Assembly: GCA_003487805.1 (NCBI GenBank)
Contig: DNNE01000059.1
Coordinates: 1,224 to 12,042 of the forward strand
DNA length: 10,819 nt
Source: Blastocatellia bacterium
GTDB lineage: Bacteria; Acidobacteriota; Blastocatellia; Pyrinomonadales; Pyrinomonadaceae
Direction: 5' to 3'
Under the pieces are notes generated by a model. That model searched no databases and had not been told where the DNA came from. It saw only the letters and a list, made by a program, of their open reading frames with translations. Made by a program: the position numbers and the translations under genes. Numbering within the stretch: the stretch's first letter is position 1; the number at the start of each line of letters is the position of its first letter. Of this stretch, positions 1 through 5,309 are shown in pieces.

Positions 1-5
1 TTAGC

Positions 6-60
6 GGCGGGCTCCCGCCCGCCAATGATTGATGAAGAGCAGGTGGGCAGTAGCCCGCCT
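6..60. repeat. Pair of GC-rich hairpins downstream of the copper operon
   Basis: Two stem-loops lie side by side. GGCGGGC (6-12) pairs with GCCCGCC (17-23) across a 4-base TCCC loop. AGGTGGGC (41-48) pairs with GCCCGCCT (53-60) across AGTA, with one G-T type mismatch. They sit about 45-100 bases beyond the stop of the minus-strand SCO1-like gene, so they could end the operon transcript, but no T-run follows either stem. The related GGCGGGC/GCCCGCC arms look more like a dispersed extragenic palindromic repeat cut by the window edge. Nothing else is recognised in bases 1-103. Confidence 0.5.
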
Positions 61-103
61 CTAAACAAATGACTGAAGAACCCCACTACCAAATCTTCGA
101 CAA

Positions 104-856
104 CTATTCATGCCGATGCATCGTGCCTTGTTGTTCGCGGACTTGGGGCTGTGTTGGAGACTTCAGGCGAACTGTGGGATCGACTTGTGTGATTCCATCC
201 ACCGAGCCCTTCAGGGGCGCATCAGCCTCTGTCTTGATGACCGTGGCAATCCATTTTGGATCCGCACCACCCTGGCACATGGCCCAGCGCATGAGTGGTT
301 CGGTGCCGACGACGAGCATGCCGGAATGGTTGTTTCGATCGGCGTCCTCTCTGGGATCGTCATAGAAGAATCCGAGCGACTTGCGCAGGAGCAGAATGTC
401 ATCCGGCTTGCCGGTGAGAAATGTCCAGCCCTGCCCTATTCCGTGCATCTTTGCGTACGCCTTGAGGTCGCGCGGGCTGTCTTCTTCGGGACTTAGAGTG
501 ATCGAATAAAAGAAAATGTCCCGACCGACGCGGTCTCTTAGAATCTTCTGTACTTCAACCAGGTGATGGGTGATCACCGGGCAGATGTCCTTGCATCGTG
601 CGAACATGAACTGGATGACGACGCGCCGGTCCTTCACGAGATCAGTGTAAAAGTGAACCTTCTGATTGTCCTGAGTGATCAACTCCACGTTCGGCAAGTG
701 GCGTCGCTGGATCAGTTCGCGCGGCGAGATTTTCTGAAAGTTGTAATTGTGCGTGCTCGCCGGTGTCGGCTCCTGCGCGAGCAAACCGTTCGCGCCAACA
801 GCGGCCGCCGCCGTTCCAGCAGCCGCCAGCCATTTTCTTCTCGTCACTTTTCTCAT
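104..856 (-). CDS. SCO1/SenC family copper chaperone / thiol redoxin, Tat-type signal
   Basis: A 250-residue SCO1/SenC protein with a thioredoxin-like fold. This family binds one copper ion with two Cys and one distant His and delivers it to extracytoplasmic cuproenzymes, or acts as a thiol reductase. All three ligands are visible: the CxxxC motif CKDIC (Cys88, Cys92) after the strand VVIQFMFARC, and His177 in NNHSG. The N-terminus, TRRKWL then an Ala-rich stretch ending near LLAQ (residue 28), reads as a twin-arginine signal, whereas many SCO proteins are membrane-anchored. The tail after about residue 205 is polar and ends MHRHE. I chose the ATG at 856 because AAAGGAG lies 9 bases upstream; an in-frame ATG at 883 has no comparable site. 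It is the second gene of an operon, 52 bases after the multicopper oxidase, which suggests it loads copper into, or protects, that enzyme (inference). Confidence 0.9.
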   Translation of the reverse strand: MRKVTRRKWLAAAGTAAAAVGANGLLAQEPTPASTHNYNFQKISPRELIQRRHLPNVELITQDNQKVHFYTDLVKDRRVVIQFMFARCKDICPVITHHLVEVQKILRDRVGRDIFFYSITLSPEEDSPRDLKAYAKMHGIGQGWTFLTGKPDDILLLRKSLGFFYDDPREDADRNNHSGMLVVGTEPLMRWAMCQGGADPKWIATVIKTEADAPLKGSVDGITQVDPTVRLKSPTQPQVREQQGTMHRHE

Positions 857-865
857 GTCCTTCTG

Positions 866-872
866 CTCCTTT
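866..872 (-). promoter_or_regulatory. Ribosome binding site fixing the SCO1-like start
   Basis: On the minus strand AAAGGAG sits 9 bases before the ATG at 856. It favours this start over the upstream in-frame ATGs at 883 and 877, which lack a good Shine-Dalgarno sequence. The chosen start also puts the twin arginines at residues 6-7. Confidence 0.6.
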
Positions 873-908
873 CTCATTTGCATTTGACCTGTTCGGCTCA
901 GCTGCTGG

Positions 909-2963
909 TCACGGATTCTGGTTGTTGTCGGTAACGCCCGGCTGCACCTGGAAAAGCAGCATCATGGCGTGATCTTCATGAACGGTGTTGTGACAGTGCA
1001 TCGCCCAGTCACCCTGAAAGTCGCGGAAGCGGAAGAAGACCTTTACATCTTCATTGGCCTGCAAGCGCGTTACATCTTTCCGCGAAACTTCCACGTTGGG
1101 AACATTGGGGCGAGTCGTGCTGATCCCCCCGCCGCCGCCACCAAAGGCGCAGTCACCGTGCGAACTCCAGCTGGAGGATCCGGCCCCGGCATGCCGGCTG
1201 TGGTGGCTGTAACTGAAGCGATGCCCTCCGTTGCTGGATCGACTCAGGATCTGATGCTCTTCCAGGTGGACATGGATCGGGTGTTGCCAATCACTCCGAG
1301 GATTGCTTAGCAGCCAGTTCTCCGCGCTGTTCTGCGTGACCGCGAAGCGCAACTCGTTACAGTTCGCAAACCTGCCATTGATTACCCACTGGCCGTTGTC
1401 GCGATCGAAATTGAAGTTCCGGGTGATGCGCGGCGTGATGACGCTCGGCAGTTGATAGAACGACGGGTGCGTCGCCGGGTTGACACTGTTGTCGGTGACC
1501 ACGCTGCCAATCCTGAACTCGACACAGGACATGCCCTGGCCTGCGGAAAAGAGATCACAGCTCGGACCCTGGCCGTCATCCTGAATCAAACGATTCTCCA
1601 GACGAACTTTGGTGTGGCTGCCAATCAGGCTCTTGACCTGGTTGAAGTCGACGATGATGTCATAACGTTCGGCCACGCCCAGCCGGATGCTGGTCACCTG
1701 AATAGGCGTCGGTAAAAGGTTGCCGTCATCAGCGATCACCCAGAACGGAATCTGAGTGCTGGGAGTGAGCGGATCGGTCAGAAACAATTCGTAGAAGCGC
1801 GACGGCCCGCCGTTTAGTACGCGGAAACGATAGCGCCGCTGGCTGACGTTGAAGAACGGTTGAATGATGCCGTTCGCCAACTGAATGTCGCCGAGCAGTC
1901 CCTTGAAATTGAAGGTGTCAAAGCAGAGCAGACCAGTGCTGGGATCAAGCAACTTGTCGTTGAGCATGATCGGGATATCGTACTGTGGATAGCTCGGCAG
2001 CCGAAAGCCCGTGGTTTCATTGCCAGTGTCGAACTGGTTGAAGATCAAATGAAAGCCCGCAAGGCCCTTGTAGGTATTTTCCGCGGTGTGGTCGATGCGA
2101 TGATCGTGATACCACAGAGAGCTGAGCGATTCGTTGATGTCGCCGTTGGGTTGATTAGTCGACGCAAATCCCGCCTGCTGTCCGGTGAAGTACTGATCGA
2201 AATACTGCCCGCGGAAAAAGTAGCGACAGGGACCCCCATCGCTTTCTGGCGCAGTGTGGAAATTGTGCAGGTGTGTGGACATCTCGGGAACGCCAAAGCC
2301 ACCGTTCTGACTTTGCGTCGGCAGCTCGTTATAACGACGGATCAGCCAGGGTTCCTGATAGTGACTGACAACGGTAGGACCCGGCATCTTGGCCACATCG
2401 CTCGTGGCGCTACCGCCCAGATTGAAGCCCCAGATTGTTTGCGCGGGAATGTTCGTATCCGAAGTGAACCTGAAATTCGTGTTGGCTCTGATGCGTTCAA
2501 CGTAGTATTTCTGCGTCGGGTACTGCGTAAAGAACTGAAAGAAATCTGATCCCGGCCGCAGCGAGCCGTTGTATTGCCCGCGACCCTCGAACGGAAGACC
2601 GGTGGCCGGATTGATCGTGTTGAAGGGAAACTGTTGTGGTGGCGCGCCGAAGGTTAGTCCCGGATCAGACAACGGCCGCGCCGGCAATTCGGGCGGTATG
2701 GGCATGGGGTCAATGAAGACTTGCGCCGGCAGTGGGCTGCACCCGACATTGCAGTTGTTGCCGTAGCAACTGCTACTGTTATGGCCGCCCCACTGAGCGT
2801 GCGTGAGTCCACCCTTCGCGATCAGCACCCCCGCGCTGGTCATCAATCCCATCTTGATTAAGTCGCGGCGAGTGAAACCCTCTTTCACCAATTCCAAACG
2901 GTTGTTGAGAGCCTTTTGGGTTTCTTTTTCTCTTCTTCGGTTTCTTTTTGAGATGTAGACCAT
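909..2963 (-). CDS. CotA-like multicopper oxidase, Tat-exported
   Basis: A 684-residue three-cupredoxin multicopper oxidase, which oxidises a substrate and reduces O2 to water. All four copper-binding segments are present: HLH (231-233) in a HLHNFHTAPESDGG context, WYHDH (284-288), HPIHVH (561-566), and HCHNTVHEDHAM (656-667). The last gives the type 1 site Cys657 and His662, with Met667 as probable axial ligand. Motif spelling (SDG after the first pair, HEDxxM at the end) is closest to the CotA/bilirubin-oxidase group. TRRDLIKMGL (31-40) followed by a hydrophobic stretch and THAQ (54-57) is a Tat signal on an unusually long basic N-region. A Cys-rich piece (Cys66, 71, 75) follows. Residues about 574-617 are a His/Ser/Gly-rich insertion just before the last copper motif. 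Start: ATG at 2963 with AAAGGAGG 8 bases upstream; a TTG at 2990 would extend it by 9 residues without support. Substrate (phenolics, Mn2+, Cu+, bilirubin-like) cannot be read from sequence. It leads the operon with the SCO1-like gene. Confidence 0.93.
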   Translation of the reverse strand: MVYISKRNRRREKETQKALNNRLELVKEGFTRRDLIKMGLMTSAGVLIAKGGLTHAQWGGHNSSSCYGNNCNVGCSPLPAQVFIDPMPIPPELPARPLSDPGLTFGAPPQQFPFNTINPATGLPFEGRGQYNGSLRPGSDFFQFFTQYPTQKYYVERIRANTNFRFTSDTNIPAQTIWGFNLGGSATSDVAKMPGPTVVSHYQEPWLIRRYNELPTQSQNGGFGVPEMSTHLHNFHTAPESDGGPCRYFFRGQYFDQYFTGQQAGFASTNQPNGDINESLSSLWYHDHRIDHTAENTYKGLAGFHLIFNQFDTGNETTGFRLPSYPQYDIPIMLNDKLLDPSTGLLCFDTFNFKGLLGDIQLANGIIQPFFNVSQRRYRFRVLNGGPSRFYELFLTDPLTPSTQIPFWVIADDGNLLPTPIQVTSIRLGVAERYDIIVDFNQVKSLIGSHTKVRLENRLIQDDGQGPSCDLFSAGQGMSCVEFRIGSVVTDNSVNPATHPSFYQLPSVITPRITRNFNFDRDNGQWVINGRFANCNELRFAVTQNSAENWLLSNPRSDWQHPIHVHLEEHQILSRSSNGGHRFSYSHHSRHAGAGSSSWSSHGDCAFGGGGGGISTTRPNVPNVEVSRKDVTRLQANEDVKVFFRFRDFQGDWAMHCHNTVHEDHAMMLLFQVQPGVTDNNQNP

Positions 2964-2971
2964 TGCGGATT

Positions 2972-2979
2972 CCTCCTTT
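2972..2979 (-). promoter_or_regulatory. Strong ribosome binding site of the multicopper oxidase
   Basis: AAAGGAGG on the minus strand, 8 bases before the ATG at 2963, is nearly a full complement to the 16S 3' end. It decides the start and suggests efficient translation. Confidence 0.75.
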
Positions 2980-3139
2980 GAGAGAACCAAGTTAGGCTTC
3001 AGACTGACGAGGCACGACGGGGCCTAGCTGGATGTGGCATGCCTTGAGAAGTGTCGCCCCTAAATGCGACGGCTTGTTGGACCCTTCGCCTTAAGAAACA
3101 AACTCTTAAGAGTCCATGCAACGAAAGTTGCTTATGATG
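2980..3139 (-). promoter_or_regulatory. Long structured leader of the copper operon
   Basis: If transcription starts near 3139, the leader contains, in transcript order: GCAAC/GTTGC with a 4-base loop (3118-3131), a perfect 12-base palindrome ACTCTTAAGAGT (3102-3113) with a second CTTAAG nearby, and a short GTCGC/GCGAC stem around 3053-3072. The palindrome could be an operator for a dimeric regulator; it does not match copper operators I know (CueR, CsoR or CopY types). No known riboswitch class is recognised. Confidence refers to these being real regulatory elements, not to the repeats themselves, which are plain in the sequence. Confidence 0.3.
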
Positions 3140-3145
3140 GCGCGC

Positions 3146-3174
3146 ACTCTATATCGGGCCTGATCGGTTGTCAA
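3146..3174 (-). promoter_or_regulatory. Putative sigma70 promoter of the multicopper oxidase-SCO operon
   Basis: On the minus strand a perfect TTGACA (complement of 3169-3174) is followed after 17 bases by TAGAGT (complement of 3146-3151), which matches TATAAT at four of six positions. An overlapping TATAGA would give a 15-base spacer. Transcription would begin near 3139, leaving about 175 untranslated bases before the ATG at 2963. It lies upstream of the operon and downstream of the stop of the 3240-3629 gene. This is a prediction from consensus only. Confidence 0.5.
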
Positions 3175-3195
3175 CAATTTTCGAGCGCGCGAGGA

Positions 3196-3232
3196 TCCTG
3201 GAACTTCAGGAAACGTGATTGTGAGGAATCAC
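3196..3232 (-). terminator. Two small hairpins after the Sm-like gene
   Basis: GTGATT (3215-3220) pairs with AATCAC (3227-3232) across 6 bases, and TCCTG (3196-3200) pairs with CAGGA (3207-3211) across 6 bases. They start 8 bases after the stop codon of the minus-strand gene at 3240 and just before the operon promoter, the expected place for a terminator. The stems are short and there is no clear U-run, so termination is only possible. Confidence 0.3.
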
Positions 3233-3239
3233 ATTGAAT

Positions 3240-3629
3240 CTAACGTGCTTGATAAATCAGCACGCGATTCCTTCTGGTTTCACCAAACAAGAATCCGCCC
3301 GCCGCACCAACACCCGCGCCGATTAGCGCCCACTGGCCTTTCTTAGCTTTGCCCTTCACCTGATGAATCTGCGCCACCGTGTCCTTGGCGAACGATTCAT
3401 GCTTACCTTTGCGCAGGATTGTTATCTCGTTGCCGCCGGCGTCGAGGAATTTTCCTTTGACCTCTTTTCCGCTCTTCAGGCTGACAACGATTTGTTCGTC
3501 CGGGGATAACGACTGCACGACGCTCCAATCACCAACAGCCGCCTGTTGGCCCAGTGCGGGTGGCGCCATCGCTGAAGCGATCAAACAGACTGCAGCCACA
3601 AAAGCATTTTGGCTTCTCTTGATTTGCAT
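3240..3629 (-). CDS. Small exported protein with Sm-like beta domain and glycine zipper
   Basis: A 129-residue protein of no named function. Residues 1-27 form a Sec signal with probable cleavage after PPALG. Residues about 45-92 (IVVSLKSGKEVKGKFLDAGG, then NEITILRKGKHESFAKDTVAQI) read as a small Sm/SH3-like beta barrel, with the pattern of a sheet carrying a charged turn. After a Lys-rich linker, residues 101-115 (ALIGAGVGAAGGFLF) form a glycine-zipper segment that could insert into or pack against a membrane, ending in a short basic tail. Such signal plus LSM-like plus glycine-zipper proteins are, to my knowledge, common uncharacterised proteins in Acidobacteriota; envelope location is inferred. 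The ATG at 3629 has GAAGGA about 12 bases upstream, which is rather far. It is divergent from the caspase-like gene, sharing a 224-base intergenic region. Confidence 0.75.
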   Translation of the reverse strand: MQIKRSQNAFVAAVCLIASAMAPPALGQQAAVGDWSVVQSLSPDEQIVVSLKSGKEVKGKFLDAGGNEITILRKGKHESFAKDTVAQIHQVKGKAKKGQWALIGAGVGAAGGFLFGETRRNRVLIYQAR

Positions 3630-3758
3630 TTTCTTTTCCGTCCTTCGTTGGGGGATCTACTTGCTTGCTACATCGAACGGCAAACCCAGGCCGTGAGATT
3701 TTGGCCACAGGACTGAAACTCTCTCATAGCGCGCGCAACAAAACCCTCACACCTGTCG

Positions 3759-3764
3759 TACAAT
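3759..3764 (+). promoter_or_regulatory. Possible -10 element (TACAAT) for the caspase-like gene
   Basis: TACAAT matches the sigma70 -10 box at five of six positions and lies about 90 bases before the TTG start at 3854, in the divergent region 3630-3853. No convincing -35 box is found 16-18 bases upstream, so the element is weak or activator-dependent. Confidence 0.3.
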
Positions 3765-3839
3765 AGTCCGCGCTCGAGAGGCCGTTCACTTTCCCCGCCG
3801 CTCGTTCCGACTCTCTCCGCTTTACTGAGTCCCGGCTAA

Positions 3840-3846
3840 TAGGAAG
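3840..3846 (+). promoter_or_regulatory. Ribosome binding site supporting a TTG start
   Basis: TAGGAAG ends 7 bases before the TTG at 3854. The next in-frame ATG is codon 55, beyond the signal peptide and the first caspase strand, so the TTG start is well supported. Confidence 0.55.
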
Positions 3847-3853
3847 CAAATCT

Positions 3854-5041
3854 TTGAAAAAATATCAGCGTGGTGTTCTGCGGACGATCTGCATTTCGCT
3901 GGTCGTCATCTTCGGTGGTGCGTTCGGACAATCGATCTCAGCCAAAGAGCGAGATTGGCAACCGCAAAGAACATGGGTGTTTGTCGTAGGTATTCTTCAA
4001 TGGCAAAACAAGGACATGTTCGATTCGTTTCCTCAACAGAATCGGCGCGACGCCCAACTCGTCGAATACTTTCGGCAGCAGGGCGTACCCGATCCGCAAA
4101 TCATTTTCTTAAAGGACACGCAGGCGACGTCGCGTCGTGTGCGAAATACATTTCCGACATTTCTCTCCAAAGCCAGCCCGGACGATTTGCTCTTTTTTTA
4201 CTACACGGGTCACGGCTATAAATCAGAGGACGAGCAGACGACTTACTTCGCAACCTACGACGCCGGCGACGATACGGAAGGATTGGCGACGGATTCGATC
4301 GTCCGCGACATTGAGAAGTACTTCAAAGGATCGCGAGCGTTGCTGACTGCGGACACTTGTTATTCTGGCAGCCTCGCACAGCAGACGCAGAAGCTGGGCC
4401 ACCGAGTTTCGTACGCGACGCTCGCATCTGCGACGGCCAGTCACGTCTCGACTGAGGACTGGACCTTCACTGAAATGTTGCTGGCCGCGTTGCGCGGAAA
4501 GTCATACGCCGACATCAACGGCGATGGCGAAGTGACATTGTCTGAACTCGCCCAGGACATTAAAGAGGACATGGCCTTCGCCGAAGATCAACGCTCAGTC
4601 TTTCTGACGACCGGGAACTTCGAGCCGGAAATGGAGCTGGGCGTGGCCCAACGTAAGATCGATCCGTTGATTAGCCGCAGGCTCGAAGTGCGATCTGAAG
4701 GCGATTGGTACAAAGCGCGCGTGATTGATGCGCGGGGCGGATCCTATCGGGTGCATTACTTTGGCTTTGAAGATTCCGATGACGAGTGGGTGACGCGGCG
4801 AGAATTTCGGATGCCAACGACCATGGCCAACGCCCGGAAGAAGACCGGCGCCACCGATGTCAAAACAAGCGAATACTACGTCGGCGCGAACGTCGAAGTG
4901 AGCTGGCAGGGCAAGTGGTACGCGGCCAAGATCTTGAAAGGTCAGACGGGACGCCATCTGGTGCATTATGCCGGCTATGACGACGGCTGGGACGAATGGG
5001 TCACCGACAGCCGGATTCGGCGTCCGTCATGGAACAATTGA
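3854..5041 (+). CDS. Exported caspase-like (C14) protease with EF-hand and two chromo-barrel/Tudor-knot repeats
   Basis: A 395-residue protein. Residues 1-30 (MKKYQRGVLR, a hydrophobic core, then SISA) are a Sec signal. Residues about 38-255 are a caspase/metacaspase-type fold (clan CD, peptidase C14): first strand TWVFVVGILQW, catalytic His120 in YYTGHG after the hydrophobic strand DDLLFFYY, and catalytic Cys169 in TADTCYSGS. Residues 220-231 (DINGDGEVTLSE) fit a canonical EF-hand Ca2+ loop. The C-terminus carries two tandem repeats of about 50 residues: 275-320 (DWYKARVID, then YRVHYFGF and DDEWV) and 343-392 (KWYAAKILK, then LVHYAGYDDGWDEWV). The W-Y-x-A-x-(I/V) and VHYxG(F/Y)x5-DEWV pattern is that of chromo-barrel/Tudor-knot domains known from eukaryotic MOF/MSL3-type proteins. 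The TTG start is supported by TAGGAAG 7 bases upstream. Family knowledge predicts cleavage after Arg/Lys or Asp and possible Ca2+ activation; what the repeats bind outside the cytoplasm is unknown. Confidence 0.88.
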   Translation: MKKYQRGVLRTICISLVVIFGGAFGQSISAKERDWQPQRTWVFVVGILQWQNKDMFDSFPQQNRRDAQLVEYFRQQGVPDPQIIFLKDTQATSRRVRNTFPTFLSKASPDDLLFFYYTGHGYKSEDEQTTYFATYDAGDDTEGLATDSIVRDIEKYFKGSRALLTADTCYSGSLAQQTQKLGHRVSYATLASATASHVSTEDWTFTEMLLAALRGKSYADINGDGEVTLSELAQDIKEDMAFAEDQRSVFLTTGNFEPEMELGVAQRKIDPLISRRLEVRSEGDWYKARVIDARGGSYRVHYFGFEDSDDEWVTRREFRMPTTMANARKKTGATDVKTSEYYVGANVEVSWQGKWYAAKILKGQTGRHLVHYAGYDDGWDEWVTDSRIRRPSWNN

Positions 5042-5120
5042 GATGGGAACGATAGTCATCAGGACAAGGGTTGATTTAGTTCAATAAAACCGCTCGTTCT
5101 TTAGTAAGACAAAAAGCATG

Positions 5121-5178
5121 ATCCACGAAAAAGCACGAAAAGGATCGCTTTCGTGACGCTTCGTGTGATTTCGTGGAT
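5121..5178. repeat. Imperfect inverted repeat (CACGAAA hairpin) between genes
   Basis: The left arm 5121-5140 begins ATCCACGAAA and the right arm 5159-5178 ends TTTCGTGGAT. The outer 10 bases pair perfectly and CACGAA/TTCGTG pairs further in, separated by a 3-base mismatch. An alternative inner stem pairs CACGAAA (5134-5140) with TTTCGTG (5149-5155). It lies 80 bases after the caspase-like gene and 131 bases before the glycosyltransferase ATG. It resembles in style the larger hairpin at 10558-10729 and may act as a transcriptional barrier. The rest of 5042-5309 shows no gene. Confidence 0.65.
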
Positions 5179-5309
5179 AGTACACTGGGATCCAAACCAA
5201 AGAACTTCAAAATCAGCCGGAGCAACGCAGTAATGGATTAAATAGTGTCTTGATCCAGCGGGTGTTAAAGTACCAACCTTAAGTGGGCCGTTGGACTCAA
5301 ACACGATTG

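Noticed and set aside
1860..2549. A 229-codon plus-strand reading frame antisense to the multicopper oxidase
   Set aside because: It lies wholly inside the oxidase gene, whose copper motifs, Tat signal and Shine-Dalgarno sequence are unmistakable. The antisense translation shows no domain or composition of a real protein.
3033..3046. TGGCATGCCTTGAG as a sigma54 promoter (-24/-12)
   Set aside because: The GG-N10-GC spacing is not met and the -12 GC is absent; it also points away from the operon on the plus strand, where no gene starts.
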